A stretch of 64,000 nucleotides of DNA, taken from contig NZ_RQFO01000016.1 in assembly GCF_004770045.1 (NCBI RefSeq), forward strand, positions 583,501 to 647,500. The letters run 5' to 3'. The DNA is from Leptospira montravelensis (lineage in GTDB: Bacteria; Spirochaetota; Leptospiria; Leptospirales; Leptospiraceae). Each line of letters begins with the position of its first letter. Within the stretch, counting starts at the first letter, position 1. The notes below the pieces were generated by a model. It had not been told where the DNA came from. It saw only the letters and a program-made list of their open reading frames with translations, and searched no databases. Positions 8,831-17,955 of this stretch are shown here, piece after piece. Made by a program: the position numbers and the translations under genes.

Positions 8831-9871
8831 TTACGGCCTTGGGCAAACCAAAAGAAAATCTTCAAACACTTGCGAAATCAAAAGTTTGTTTTTGAAAACA
8901 AGTCCTGTGCTACCAGCTGAGATTTCTGCACCTTCATTGGCATACACTTCTGTAACTTCCTTTGTTTCTGGATTGATTTTAAAAACACGAGTGGGTGCTA
9001 GGTTGGTTCGGTTCATTACATGACGAATGAATTTATAAGTAGAATCATGGGCCGCAAGCCATAACATTCCATTTTCATCTTCTAAAATATTATCTGGACC
9101 TGCACCGATGGCGATGGATTCTAAATACTTTAAATTGATTTTACTGGAACTTCGGTCTACTTGATATACTCGAATGGCTTTTTCGGAAAATACAGATCGG
9201 TATAAGAGTTCTTCATTTCCTTTTTTACGAATGTAAATTCCATTCCCAAGCATAACTGGTACTTCCAGTGCTTGAAATGTTTTTCCATCATAATAGGATA
9301 CATCGGCCCTTTCACTGCGGATGATCATGTCCCAATACTTACGAAAGGCATTACTAGTTCCATTATCATTGGAAACAAAAATCTCTCCAGCTTCGTTCAT
9401 AAAAATATCATTGGGACTTGTGAGCGTGGGATCCCTTAGAGTTTTTTTATAAGTCCATTTGCCTGATTTGGAACGTTCAAAAATTTCTATGGTATGCGGA
9501 TTTTCATCTAATAACGTATGGGAGATCACAGCCAAGGTGTCTACACCTTTAATTTTCGCATAACTAATCCCATGTGGTCGAAAGTTTTCAGGATAATTGG
9601 TTTCAATTTTTTTTGCTTCTAATTTTCCATTCGGGTTAGCGAAAGAAACTTCAAACAAAGCTCCGATATCTTTTAGTCCATTGCGGCGTTCATGGGAAGA
9701 AACAATGACTGTTGCTGTTTCTCGGATGAGATCCAAATCTTCCGGACCAGGAGTTCCTGGAATTCGTTCACAGCCAGCAATGGGTTTTTCTTGGATAGGG
9801 TTACTACAGTTTGCAATTAAGAAAACTAGGGTCAAAACGGAGAAAAAAGTCCTTAGGGTTTTTACGCGCAT
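8831..9871 (-). CDS. Arylesterase/paraoxonase-like lipoprotein
   Basis: 346 residues. A signal peptide ends in LIANC, so Cys22 is probably lipidated. The rest is a six-bladed beta-propeller of the SMP-30/paraoxonase type: GPEDLDLI (calcium-site Glu/Asp as in paraoxonases), RPHGISYAKI (the paraoxonase H-G-I-S motif), LTSPNDIFMNEAGEIFVSND, and GPDNILEDENGMLWLAAH. Family enzymes hydrolyse lactones or aryl esters with bound calcium. The natural substrate is unknown; the cell position is probably periplasm-facing or outer membrane. Confidence 0.8.
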   Translation of the reverse strand: MRVKTLRTFFSVLTLVFLIANCSNPIQEKPIAGCERIPGTPGPEDLDLIRETATVIVSSHERRNGLKDIGALFEVSFANPNGKLEAKKIETNYPENFRPHGISYAKIKGVDTLAVISHTLLDENPHTIEIFERSKSGKWTYKKTLRDPTLTSPNDIFMNEAGEIFVSNDNGTSNAFRKYWDMIIRSERADVSYYDGKTFQALEVPVMLGNGIYIRKKGNEELLYRSVFSEKAIRVYQVDRSSSKINLKYLESIAIGAGPDNILEDENGMLWLAAHDSTYKFIRHVMNRTNLAPTRVFKINPETKEVTEVYANEGAEISAGSTGLVFKNKLLISQVFEDFLLVCPRP

Positions 9872-9969
9872 CCGGCCATTTTAGACCATGATTTCAGATT
9901 CCTCCAGAAAATTCTTTCTAGACATTATTGTGCAGTGCAAAATAATGGAGAGGGAAGGAGTAACATCCG

Positions 9970-10260
9970 ATGAGCAATGTGGAAAATAAGCTGCAAGATA
10001 TCGTGAATGCTGGGATTGGAGCCGTAAAGACTTCCAAAGAAGTTTGGGAGAAACTGGTTGTGGACCTAAACGAGAAAAAAAGCAAATTTGAAACTAACTT
10101 TCAAAAGTTAAAAGAACAAGGCGAAAACGACACCAGCGACAATGCACTGAAAGTAAAAATGGGCATTGCTTGGGGAATCGTTCGTATCGACGAGCTAAAA
10201 GATAATGTAGCCAAATACTTAGATAAAGTCAAAGAAGGAAATCAAAACAAACCTTCTTAA
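9970..10260 (+). CDS. Phasin-like small helical protein
   Basis: 96 residues, highly charged and almost entirely helical. The pattern VNAGIGAVKTSKEVWEKLVVDLNEKKSK resembles phasin-type (PhaI-like) proteins seen in spirochaetes, which coat polyhydroxyalkanoate granules or bind other surfaces. AGGGAAGGAG upstream is a strong ribosome site. A hairpin with a T-run follows at 10298-10332. The phasin call rests on pattern only; a small coiled-coil stress protein is possible. Confidence 0.55.
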   Translation: MSNVENKLQDIVNAGIGAVKTSKEVWEKLVVDLNEKKSKFETNFQKLKEQGENDTSDNALKVKMGIAWGIVRIDELKDNVAKYLDKVKEGNQNKPS

Positions 10261-10297
10261 CAGTTATATTTTGTATATCACCATCCTGAATTTTCTT

Positions 10298-10332
10298 CCG
10301 GCAGGTTTGTTCGCAGGCCTGCTGGGTTTTTT
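10298..10332 (+). terminator. Rho-independent terminator after the phasin-like gene
   Basis: An 8-bp stem (CCGGCAGG 10298-10305 with CCTGCTGG 10318-10325, one G-T pair), a 12-base loop and six T's at 10327-10332. It lies 38 bases past the stop codon. Confidence 0.82.
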
Positions 10333-10351
10333 AAATCAAAACTATTGAACT

Positions 10352-10423
10352 TCGGAGTGACCGGATTTGAACCGGCGACCCCTTGCCCCCCAGACAAGTG
10401 CGCTACCGCTGCGCTACACCCCG
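10352..10423 (-). tRNA. tRNA-Pro(GGG)
   Basis: On the minus strand the acceptor CGGGGTG pairs with CACTCCG (one G-T), followed by discriminator A. The D-arm is GCGC/GCGC. The anticodon stem CTTGT/GCAAG has loop CTGGGGG, giving anticodon GGG. The T-arm is GCCGG-TTCAAAT-CCGGT. The length is 72 nt and CCA is not encoded. A C1 start and GGG anticodon are standard for tRNA-Pro reading CCC/CCU. Confidence 0.95.
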
Positions 10424-10485
10424 CGTTCTGAAATCCAAAAACCCTACAATCGAAACCGGGTCAAGTCTTACTAATCACTAGAAAT

Positions 10486-10974
10486 TCAAATGCCTAAATT
10501 GTCCGGTGAAATGGCCCAAATAATTTGCCCATGTGCAAATTTTTCCCGAGCTACATTGATGGCAATGGTCGAACCAGGCTGAAAGATTAAATTTTCTGCA
10601 GCACTGGAATTCCCCAATAATTTTGCAGCGAAAAAAGTGATATCAGGATTATGGCCGACTAACAGAACTGTGTCGGAATTTGTAAAATTTACTAAACAAG
10701 AAATAATATCGGTACAACCTTTACCGGCTAATAGGTCATCTGACGGAACCAATTCACAGCTATACTTTAATTCTTCAGAAAGAATCTCCGCTGTATGTTT
10801 AGTTCTTGTATAAGGGCTATAGTAAACTTGTTTAACAGCTAACGAAGAGTTTTTAATAAACTTTCCTATTTTATGAATATCACTAACACCTTTGTCGGTT
10901 AGATCCCGCTGCGAATCAGAAATCGTTCCGCTAGCGTTTTCTGCCTCACCATGACGAACTAAAATGATCTTCAT
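10486..10974 (-). CDS. sixA: Phosphohistidine phosphatase SixA
   Basis: 162 residues from the ATG at 10974, which has TTAGGAAG four bases upstream and begins directly with KIILVRHGEAE. The RHG motif with phosphoacceptor His, the later YSPYTRTKHTAEIL and VLLVGHNPDITFF (second catalytic His) are the SixA pattern of short histidine phosphatases that dephosphorylate phospho-His on Hpt domains or the phosphotransfer protein NPr. It stands alone, divergent from rppH. Confidence 0.88.
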   Translation of the reverse strand: MKIILVRHGEAENASGTISDSQRDLTDKGVSDIHKIGKFIKNSSLAVKQVYYSPYTRTKHTAEILSEELKYSCELVPSDDLLAGKGCTDIISCLVNFTNSDTVLLVGHNPDITFFAAKLLGNSSAAENLIFQPGSTIAINVAREKFAHGQIIWAISPDNLGI

Positions 10975-11073
10975 ATTACTTCCTAAGTCCAAGATTGGAA
11001 CCTCGGACTAGCGGAGAAACAAAAAATTAAGGAATTTCTTGCGAAAATGTATGATAGAGCCATTCTAAGGATT

Positions 11074-11565
11074 ATGACAGATAAACCCTACCGCAAAAAT
11101 GTAGGCATGGTGGTTTTTAATTCTTTAGGCCAAGTGATTGTTGGGGAGCGAATACAATTCCCTGGTTCTTGGCAATTCCCTCAAGGTGGAATCGATGAAA
11201 ACGAAGATTATTTGGAAGCCGCAAAACGGGAATTATATGAAGAACTTGGAATCAAAAAAGCAATTTATGTAACCGAATATCCTGATTGGATTCCCTATGA
11301 CTTTCCTAACTCTTTAGGTCTTAATTCTCACTTACAAAAATTTCGTGGGCAATTACAGAGATGGATTTTATTTTTTTGGGATGGAACTTTGGAAGAGTGT
11401 GATTTAGTCCACCATGAACAAGAGTTTTTAACAGTCCAATTTATGGAAATTCAAGATACAATTCAATCCGTTGTCGAGTTCAAACGAGCCGTCTATGAGA
11501 AGTTTGTCCCTCTTTTTAAATCTGCCATTCAAAATTACATTGCAGAGAATTCTAAATCCAAGTAA
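11074..11565 (+). CDS. rppH: RNA pyrophosphohydrolase (Nudix)
   Basis: 163 residues from the ATG at 11074 (preceded by AAGGA). RppH converts 5'-triphosphate mRNA ends to monophosphate and starts RNase E-type decay. The start PYRKNVGMVVFNSLGQVIVGER, WQFPQGGIDENED and the full Nudix box (GGIDENED...REL.EELGI) are diagnostic, as is the later QRWILFFWDG. An upstream ATG at 11047 is possible but lacks a ribosome site. It is the first gene of a tight run with acyP and an aldo/keto reductase. Confidence 0.92.
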   Translation: MTDKPYRKNVGMVVFNSLGQVIVGERIQFPGSWQFPQGGIDENEDYLEAAKRELYEELGIKKAIYVTEYPDWIPYDFPNSLGLNSHLQKFRGQLQRWILFFWDGTLEECDLVHHEQEFLTVQFMEIQDTIQSVVEFKRAVYEKFVPLFKSAIQNYIAENSKSK

Positions 11566-11586
11566 GTTCTAGAAAGGAGACTATCT

Positions 11587-11874
11587 TTGGGAAAATCAGA
11601 AGAAGCAAGAGCGCGAATTTTAATACGGGGAACTGTACAAGGGGTTGGATTTCGTTACTATGTCCTCCAAAAAGCCCAAGAAATGAGACTCAAAGGTTAT
11701 ACTCAAAACTTACCCAATGGGGAAGTCGAAGCAGTGGTAGAAGGTGATAAACTTTTTATAGAAGATTTATACAGAGCCATGCAACGAGGGCCCACAAAAG
11801 CAAAGGTAAAAGATCACGTCATTGAATGGAGTGATCCAAAAAATCAATTCAGAACATTTTTAATTAAAAAATAA
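11587..11874 (+). CDS. acyP: Acylphosphatase
   Basis: 95 residues, full length. It hydrolyses acyl phosphates such as 1,3-bisphosphoglycerate or acetyl phosphate. [17 protein letters not shown] carries catalytic Arg23, and [17 protein letters not shown] carries Asn41. The TTG start is supported by AAGGAG seven bases upstream. It begins 21 bases after rppH and ends 1 base before the aldo/keto reductase start. Confidence 0.95.
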   Translation: MGKSEEARARILIRGTVQGVGFRYYVLQKAQEMRLKGYTQNLPNGEVEAVVEGDKLFIEDLYRAMQRGPTKAKVKDHVIEWSDPKNQFRTFLIKK

Positions 11875-11875
11875 C

Positions 11876-12892
11876 ATGAAAAAACGAAGACTTGGAAAAA
11901 CAGGAATGGTGGTATCCGAAATTTGTATGGGTACTATGACATTTGGCTCCTCGTGTAACGAAGATGAGGCGTTTCGAATTTTAGATCGTGCCTACGATGC
12001 TGGCATTGATTTTTATGATACAGCAGAAATTTATCCGGTGCCGCCACAAAAATCTTGGGTGCATAGGACTGAGGAAATTTTCGGAAAGTGGCTCAAAACA
12101 AAACCTCGTGATGGTATCATTCTCGCAACGAAAGTCGCAGGTCCAGGTCACGGTTGGTTTAGTCCCCCACTCCGCGAAGGAAAAACAGCATTAGACAAAT
12201 ATCATATACGTCGTGCCATTGAAGGTTCCTTACAAAGATTAGGTATTGAAACTATCGATTTGTATCAAACTCATTGGCCTGACCATGATATGCCTTATGA
12301 TGAAACGATGGAAGCACTGACTGAGCTGAAAGAAGAAGGAAAAATTCGTTACGCGGGTTGTTCTAACGAAACTTCTTTTGGACTAATGAAAAGTCTTTGG
12401 ACTTCAGACAAATACAATCTGATTCGGTATGATTCCATTCAAAATAACTTTTCCATTCTGAATCGTCGTTTCGAAGATGAGTTAGCACAGGTTTGTCGAA
12501 AAGAAGGAGTATCTTTGTTACCATATTCTCCGCTTGCAGGTGGTGTTCTCACTGGAAAATATAACGGGACTGTTCCCCCAGAAGGTGCGCGGTTTGTTCG
12601 TTATATAGCAGAAGGTGAAAGACAAAGGCGAATGGCCAGTCGTTTCCTAAATGAAAACACTTTGGCTGCCACTGCCGAACTAATGAAAATTGCGGAAAAA
12701 TATGGAATGAGTGCGACTGTTCTTTCTGTTGCTTGGAGCAAACAACATGACTACGTTGCTTCTACGATCATTGGAGCCAATACTGTAGCCCAGTTGGAAG
12801 AATCCTTAAAAGCAACCGATGTCATTTTGTCTGAAGAAATTTTATCAGAAATCAATCTTGTTTCTAAGAAAATCCAATACCCAATGGGTTAA
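11876..12892 (+). CDS. Aldo/keto reductase (Tas-like)
   Basis: 338 residues, an NADPH-dependent TIM-barrel oxidoreductase. The catalytic tetrad is visible: Asp48, Tyr53 ([10 protein letters not shown]), Lys86 ([10 protein letters not shown]) and His133 (LYQTHWPD). The YPVPP and [10 protein letters not shown] stretches resemble E. coli Tas. The C-terminal [19 protein letters not shown] cofactor segment is complete. Its ATG follows the acyP stop by 1 base. The substrate is unknown. Confidence 0.92.
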   Translation: MKKRRLGKTGMVVSEICMGTMTFGSSCNEDEAFRILDRAYDAGIDFYDTAEIYPVPPQKSWVHRTEEIFGKWLKTKPRDGIILATKVAGPGHGWFSPPLREGKTALDKYHIRRAIEGSLQRLGIETIDLYQTHWPDHDMPYDETMEALTELKEEGKIRYAGCSNETSFGLMKSLWTSDKYNLIRYDSIQNNFSILNRRFEDELAQVCRKEGVSLLPYSPLAGGVLTGKYNGTVPPEGARFVRYIAEGERQRRMASRFLNENTLAATAELMKIAEKYGMSATVLSVAWSKQHDYVASTIIGANTVAQLEESLKATDVILSEEILSEINLVSKKIQYPMG

Positions 12893-12906
12893 GGTAAATA
12901 AAAACA

Positions 12907-13602
12907 ATGAGTTCTAATTCTTACGAAGATCATTCAGAAAAACGTTCCGTAATCAATGATGATTCAAAACCATCAAATAAAAAAATTTCCAAGTTTGAAA
13001 AGATCACTTCGGGAATTTTTCGGAAGGTTTTGATTTTATTTTTAATTACTTATCTCTTCCCGGAATGTTCGAGTTTTGGACCCAAAAATGCACAAAGCAG
13101 TCTCATCATTCTTCACATGACAATAGTTAAAGATGAAATGATTTTAGATGAGTTGATTGATCCAAGGTTTCAAAAAGTAACGCTTCGAAAGGGAGAAAAA
13201 ACTTTTGAATACAATGAAAATTCAGAGCACTACTATTACTTCCAAAATCTAAAGGAAGGGCAGTATGAAATTTATGATGCAGTCCATCTTTTGAATCGTG
13301 GTGCATCGGACTTTTCCTTTGGAAGTACAAAACAACCCACAAAAATTGATATCGATTTTGACCGAAACGATATCGAAAAAACAAGGTTAGATCTACAGCC
13401 AGGCACTGTGGTTTTTATGGGAAGTTTTCATGTCTCCGTTGATTTTAAGTTCCAAGAAGAACCAAAAATCACGGTTCGATATAGTAAATCGAATGAAGAG
13501 GAATTAGCTGCTATGGAACATTTGTATAAAAATTTTCCAAGAACCGGTTGGGGACAAAAAGCCAAAAATAGAATGAAACTTCTATCATCCTTTGCCCAAT
13601 AG
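12907..13602 (+). CDS. Hypothetical protein, internal lipobox after a long basic N-terminus
   Basis: 231 residues. About 45 charged residues precede a hydrophobic segment (KVLILFLITYLFPECSSF) that ends in a lipobox-like Cys. No Met lies between, so either the lipoprotein signal is unusually far in, or this is a membrane-anchored protein with a cytoplasmic head. After the segment it is a beta-rich domain (TVVFMGSFHVSVDFKFQ). The last ~30 residues (EEELAAMEHLYKNFPRTGWGQKAKNRM) recall a tetratricopeptide-type helix pair. It follows the aldo/keto reductase by 14 bases. No family recognised. Confidence 0.6.
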   Translation: MSSNSYEDHSEKRSVINDDSKPSNKKISKFEKITSGIFRKVLILFLITYLFPECSSFGPKNAQSSLIILHMTIVKDEMILDELIDPRFQKVTLRKGEKTFEYNENSEHYYYFQNLKEGQYEIYDAVHLLNRGASDFSFGSTKQPTKIDIDFDRNDIEKTRLDLQPGTVVFMGSFHVSVDFKFQEEPKITVRYSKSNEEELAAMEHLYKNFPRTGWGQKAKNRMKLLSSFAQ

Positions 13603-13659
13603 CTTCACCGATTCGTTGTTATATGATTTTTTAAAAATAAATTTAGATTCAGGTTTATT

Positions 13660-14373
13660 TCAAACTAAAGTTACCAAATCTGGATCTTGTAAATGGGGAG
13701 TGTTGTTCCAACTCACAGGCTCCCAATGGTCTTTTTCTCTTCTAAAAACACTGAGAGAAGAATTGGTAATCGATTTCATAAATACCGGAAATTCAACAGG
13801 TTGCATTTTACAAGAAAGTCCCATCATGATTGCTATAGGTGTGCTAGAAGATACTACTAACGTACTTTTTACATCGTTAGGTATTCCTTTCGGGCCAGAA
13901 GAAACTTTGTCCACATATTGATTGAATGTATAAGGCTCCACAGGATCCCAAACTCCATGTACCCAATCGTGTAAAACAATTTGAATGAGTTCTTGGAAAT
14001 ATTCTCTTGTTTCCTCTTTTCCGTCTTCCCATGCTTTTTTATAAGATTCGTATAATTTTGCAAAGTCATTATTCGCATGACGAATCTTAGCTGCAAGACC
14101 AAGCCACATTTTGGAATCAAATTCATCCCAAGCTGTATTTTCAATTGGTTCCGGAATACAAAACTGGTCTTTTGAAAAACTCTCAACTATACCTTGTGCA
14201 GTTTGTTTTTGTCGATTGAGGCTACCTGTATATACAGAATCAAATTCGATTCTTTGGTTTTTAAAGTATTCTCCCAGTAATTTGGCTTGTTTCCAACCGT
14301 GTTGCGTTAGTTGGTCATAGTTTTTTCCAAGGCGATCTGCTTGTCCATGACGGACTAAATACAATAAAGACAT
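13660..14373 (-). CDS. Histidine phosphatase family protein
   Basis: 237 residues. LLYLVRHGQAD contains the RHG phosphoacceptor motif; VYTGSLNRQKQTAQGIVE gives the conserved Arg; a late segment (TLVVSSSTPIAIMMG) takes the usual second-His site, where Ser/Thr appears instead of the common G-H. That makes catalytic status uncertain. Its ATG abuts the stop of the DUF6285-like gene with no gap, making it the fourth gene of the acyl-CoA dehydrogenase/kinase set. It may remove phosphate from the phospho-intermediate of that pathway; this is inference. Confidence 0.8.
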   Translation of the reverse strand: MSLLYLVRHGQADRLGKNYDQLTQHGWKQAKLLGEYFKNQRIEFDSVYTGSLNRQKQTAQGIVESFSKDQFCIPEPIENTAWDEFDSKMWLGLAAKIRHANNDFAKLYESYKKAWEDGKEETREYFQELIQIVLHDWVHGVWDPVEPYTFNQYVDKVSSGPKGIPNDVKSTLVVSSSTPIAIMMGLSCKMQPVEFPVFMKSITNSSLSVFRREKDHWEPVSWNNTPHLQDPDLVTLV

Positions 14374-14805
14374 TTAGGTTTGGAACCTCGGATTTGAGAT
14401 GGACAAATTTTCTTTAAGTTGGTTTTTTGCAAAGTTCCAAATTTTTCCACCAGGTTTAAGGTCTGAGTTTGATTTGTCTTTTGTTAGGTTTCGAATTGTA
14501 TTAGCAAATTCTTTGTTCCAAACTAGTAGCAAATTGTATTTTTCCTTTCGAGTTAAATTCGCAAACTCTTCGGATTTAAATTTTGTATCTAAGTCAGAAA
14601 TTTTTAAATTTAAATTTTGGATTCGTTGAAGGTCAGATTCAAATTCTTTTGATTCTATTTCTCTTGCAATTACACCCAACATATTCCATGAAACTAATGT
14701 TTTATAAGATAACAAATCATCTCCTTCCAATTTAGGAAGAAGTTCCTTCATCAAAAAATCCTGAATGGTCGAAATGAGTTCTTTTGTTTCTGGTCTATAT
14801 TGCAT
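14374..14805 (-). CDS. DUF6285-like protein (possible LvaB-type kinase partner)
   Basis: 143 residues from the ATG at 14805, which overlaps the upstream kinase gene by 11 bases. The N-terminus YRPETKELISTIQDFLMKELLPKLEGDDLLSYKTLVSWNMLGVIARE is the recognisable part: a small helical domain that I match to DUF6285. From memory, LvaB of the Pseudomonas putida levulinate operon, which enhances the APH-type kinase LvaA, is of this kind; this needs checking. Gene order (dehydrogenase, kinase, this, phosphatase) supports a partner role for the kinase. Confidence 0.7.
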   Translation of the reverse strand: MQYRPETKELISTIQDFLMKELLPKLEGDDLLSYKTLVSWNMLGVIAREIESKEFESDLQRIQNLNLKISDLDTKFKSEEFANLTRKEKYNLLLVWNKEFANTIRNLTKDKSNSDLKPGGKIWNFAKNQLKENLSISNPRFQT

Positions 14806-15826
14806 TACTGATTTCCTCGATGAGTCGCATGGCTTCCCATTCCATTTCAGCAGTCCGACGGCCGATGGCAGCAAGTTCAATGCCTTTGTCTTTTCCTGAT
14901 AAATGTCTTTCTGTTTGTTGTGCACTTCCTATGGCCCAACGAACATTCCCCATAATTTCCCAGAAAGTTACTTTAAAAGGATCCACAGGTATTCCTGAAG
15001 TGTTTTCATAAGCATCATAAAAATCTTTTCGATCTCCAAATCCGCCCACTTCTTTGTTAAGCCTTCCAAATCGCCAGTCACGCATACACAACCAAGCAAT
15101 GTCTTCGTGGCGGTCCCCAAAATGGGCAAATTCATAATCTAAAATTCCTTGGAGTCCATCGGAGTTCATCATAAAGTTTCCTGTACGAAAATCCCCATGA
15201 ACCAGAACAATATCATCAATAGCAGGTGCATTTGATTCTAACCAAAACAAACAAAGTTCAATGGCAGGATGTGCTTCGGGAAGTTCGTCTAATGATTGTT
15301 TTAGATCCAAAATTGCAATAGAAACATAATTTTCTTTTGTGACTAACTTTAGCTTTTGTTTAAGTTCTTCATCTGAAATAGAACTAGGTTTTACGGTATG
15401 AAGTTTCGCTAAGTTTGAAGCCAGATCTGTTACCATCTGGGTTTTACGATAGGAATCAAGTTCCTTATCTTTTGTGATATAACGTCCAGTAGCTTTACCT
15501 CCAATTTTCTCCATTAGAAAAAAAGGAGCACCTATGACTTCGGAAGTTTCTTCCAAAAAAACTGGAGTCGGAGTTTTGACACCTGCTTTGTATACAAGCT
15601 CTGCCACTTTAAACTCATCTCGTTTTGACAAAGAAGAAAGTAAACTCGCTCCTTTGTCTGTTCGCAAAACTAACGACTGTTTTCCGGATTTAGAAATTAA
15701 GTCCAATGCATAATTGTCTTGGCAAGCTCCCCCACTTAAGTGTTGTATTTGGGAAACTTTTACATTGTCTTTCCAAACGGAGGATAAGTGGAGTTCTACT
15801 TTTTCCTTTAATTCTTGAATTTCCAT
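14795..15826 (-). CDS. Phosphotransferase family (APH) kinase, ACAD10/11- or LvaA-like
   Basis: About 343 residues. The aminoglycoside-phosphotransferase fold shows LVLRTDKG (ATP-binding Lys region), VHGDFRTGNFMM (catalytic H-G-D-x-x-x-x-N) and LDYEFAHFGDRHEDIAWL (Mg-binding Asp). Homologues in this setting (human ACAD10/11 APH domains, bacterial LvaA) phosphorylate the hydroxyl of 4-hydroxyacyl-CoA, not antibiotics. The start is uncertain: ATG 15826 has AAGGAG too close (1 base), while ATG 15844 overlaps the preceding dehydrogenase stop and has no site. Translational coupling explains either. Confidence 0.85.
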   Translation of the reverse strand: MEIQELKEKVELHLSSVWKDNVKVSQIQHLSGGACQDNYALDLISKSGKQSLVLRTDKGASLLSSLSKRDEFKVAELVYKAGVKTPTPVFLEETSEVIGAPFFLMEKIGGKATGRYITKDKELDSYRKTQMVTDLASNLAKLHTVKPSSISDEELKQKLKLVTKENYVSIAILDLKQSLDELPEAHPAIELCLFWLESNAPAIDDIVLVHGDFRTGNFMMNSDGLQGILDYEFAHFGDRHEDIAWLCMRDWRFGRLNKEVGGFGDRKDFYDAYENTSGIPVDPFKVTFWEIMGNVRWAIGSAQQTERHLSGKDKGIELAAIGRRTAEMEWEAMRLIEEISNAI

Positions 15827-15831
15827 ACTCC

Positions 15832-17007
15832 TTAAAAATCCCATTTTTCTGAAATGTAGTTTCTACCTATGACCATCTTATGGACTTCCGATGGTCCATC
15901 AGCAATCCTCGCGGCTCTTGCATCTCTGTAAAACAATTCCAAAGGAAGGTCTCTCGAATATCCTTTACCTCCGCAAACTTGGATGCCCATATCAATCGTA
16001 TTACACAGAGATTCGCTGACTTTCCATTTTGCCATAGAAGTTTCTTGGCGTGCATCTTTTCCTTTTTGTAATAACCAAGCAGCTTTCAAAGTCAAAAGAA
16101 AGGCCATTTCAATTTCGGTTGCACGTTCAGCAAACATCCATTGGATTCCCTGGTGGTCAGCGATTCGGGCATTAAATACCTGCCTCTCTTTCGCATAACT
16201 TCTCGCAATCGACAATGCTCGTCTTGCCATCCCAGTCCAACGCATACAATGCGTTAAGCGAGCAGGTCCAAGCCTTTCCTGGGAAAGACGAAAACCTTCA
16301 CCAACACGGCCAAGAATCATATCTTCAGAAACTTCTACGTTTTCGAAATTGAGTTCGCAGTGCCCACCTGGTCCATGAGAACCCATAAGTTCAATTTCCC
16401 GAACCATTGTGTATCCTTTAGCATCGGTTGGTACAAGGAACATGGTGGTTTTTCGGAAACTTCCATTTACCTTTGCCATCACAATTAAATACTTCGCACC
16501 ATTGGCACCAGTGCAGTACCACTTACGTCCGTTGAGGATATATTTATCACCTTGTTTTTCGGCATTGGTCTGTAAGGTGGTTGGGTCTGATCCTGCCCCC
16601 GGTCCTGGTTCGGTCATTGCAAAGCCAGTTCGTAATTCGCCTTTGATGAGTGGGTGAAGTATTAGTTCTTTTTGTTTTTCAGAAGCAGCAATTGAAAGTA
16701 AATGCATGTTTCCTTCATCGGGAGCATCACAATTAAATATGTATGGTGCTATAGGGGAACGACCCAGTTCACTAAAAATAATACAAGTTCCTATTAAATC
16801 TAAACCCAATCCACCTTCTGATTTTGGAAGATGTGGAGTCCAAAAACCAGCTGCCTTTACTTTAGCACGCGCTTGTTGGTTAATGTCTTCAGGCATACGA
16901 CCTTTTTCATAATCGTAATGTTTTTCCAGAGGGATGATTTCATTTGTAATGAAGTCTTGGATATTTTTGCGAAGTGTTTCTACTTCTTGGGGAATTTCAA
17001 AGTCCAT
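15832..17007 (-). CDS. Acyl-CoA dehydrogenase, ACAD10/11-like
   Basis: 391 residues, full length. Family features: [81 protein letters not shown] and the ending [16 protein letters not shown]. These last segments match mammalian ACAD11, where the usual catalytic YEG-Glu is replaced by A-D-G as here. In that family the enzyme acts on a phosphorylated 4-hydroxyacyl-CoA made by an APH domain; here the APH protein is the next gene, overlapping or adjacent. It leads the four-gene transcript. Confidence 0.88.
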   Translation of the reverse strand: MDFEIPQEVETLRKNIQDFITNEIIPLEKHYDYEKGRMPEDINQQARAKVKAAGFWTPHLPKSEGGLGLDLIGTCIIFSELGRSPIAPYIFNCDAPDEGNMHLLSIAASEKQKELILHPLIKGELRTGFAMTEPGPGAGSDPTTLQTNAEKQGDKYILNGRKWYCTGANGAKYLIVMAKVNGSFRKTTMFLVPTDAKGYTMVREIELMGSHGPGGHCELNFENVEVSEDMILGRVGEGFRLSQERLGPARLTHCMRWTGMARRALSIARSYAKERQVFNARIADHQGIQWMFAERATEIEMAFLLTLKAAWLLQKGKDARQETSMAKWKVSESLCNTIDMGIQVCGGKGYSRDLPLELFYRDARAARIADGPSEVHKMVIGRNYISEKWDF

Positions 17008-17052
17008 TGATTCCCAGAATTACAAGAATCAATTTGAATCGTAAATCTTTTT

Positions 17053-17955
17053 TTAATGAGATCGAAAAATAGGTCTTTCACGTTTTGAATTTCTTCTAAT
17101 TTCAAAATGTAAATGTGGACCGGTCGCTCTACCTGTTTGTCCAACTTCCCCAATTTTTTGGCCCTTTTTTACTTTCTGTCCTACATGAATATTAAAATCT
17201 AAAAGATGTCCATAACGTGTTTCGTATCCTAAACCATGTTTTAAGATGATTAAATTTCCATAACCACCTTGTTTACCTTTGAATATTACTTCACCATCCA
17301 TAGATGCAAATACGTCTGATCCTTGTTCGGCGGCCAAATCAATTCCTCCATGAAAGGTATCTTTTTTAGTGAATGGATCAATTCGTTTACCAAAACCAGA
17401 AGAAATCCTTGCTTCCGTTAATGGAAATTGAAATCCAAATCCATAGAAAAAAGATTTTTCTGATTTTCCCATAGATATTCCTGGTAAAAACCATTTTTCT
17501 CTTTCAGAATCATATTGTAATTTGTTCGAATCGATATTGTATTTTTCAGCTAACGTTAGTTTTGTTTTTTCATCTCCAGTTGTTTCTTCTGGATGGAAGG
17601 TACCACGCATATTGGGAATTTCTAAAATCATTCCAGGGGATAGATCATGTGGTGAACTGAGCTCGTTTACAGAGGAAAGGGTTTCCAAATCCATTCCTGT
17701 GCGTGCCATGATTTTAAAAAAATTATCTTCTGCACGAACCTTGTATTCATAATATTTCAGAGGAATCAGAGCTTCTTTCCTTGCTCCGGATTTGGAGATT
17801 CGTAAATTTTCTTTGATTTCCGAACGAAGATTTTTTAAGGAAGGGTTAGTATATTCCAAATTTGCCAAAGTGAGCGGGCCTGAAACCAGCGATGGGAATC
17901 CACTGAAAGTGATCAGAAAAAGTGCCCATTTCACAAAATCGACGGTTTTAGACAT
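17053..17955 (-). CDS. LysM/M23 peptidoglycan endopeptidase
   Basis: 300 residues from the ATG at 17955 (AAGAAG upstream), giving a clean signal peptide (VKWALFLITFSGFPSLVSG). A LysM domain (YKVRAEDNFFKIMARTGMDLETL...PGMILEIPN, ~62-106) binds peptidoglycan. The C-terminal lysostaphin-like M23 domain has HGGID (H-x(3)-D) and HLHFE (H-x-H) zinc motifs and the GGYGNLIILKHG strand. It probably trims or remodels cell-wall cross-links in the periplasm. It is divergent from the CPBP protease with a 78-base gap. Confidence 0.93.
   Translation of the reverse strand: MSKTVDFVKWALFLITFSGFPSLVSGPLTLANLEYTNPSLKNLRSEIKENLRISKSGARKEALIPLKYYEYKVRAEDNFFKIMARTGMDLETLSSVNELSSPHDLSPGMILEIPNMRGTFHPEETTGDEKTKLTLAEKYNIDSNKLQYDSEREKWFLPGISMGKSEKSFFYGFGFQFPLTEARISSGFGKRIDPFTKKDTFHGGIDLAAEQGSDVFASMDGEVIFKGKQGGYGNLIILKHGLGYETRYGHLLDFNIHVGQKVKKGQKIGEVGQTGRATGPHLHFEIRRNSKRERPIFRSH

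Noticed and set aside
8736..9023. Plus-strand 95-residue open frame overlapping the arylesterase gene
   Set aside because: Mostly antisense to a well-supported gene, no ribosome site.
14795..15826. Aminoglycoside resistance gene
   Set aside because: APH fold, but context with acyl-CoA dehydrogenase and DUF6285-like genes points to acyl-CoA metabolism.
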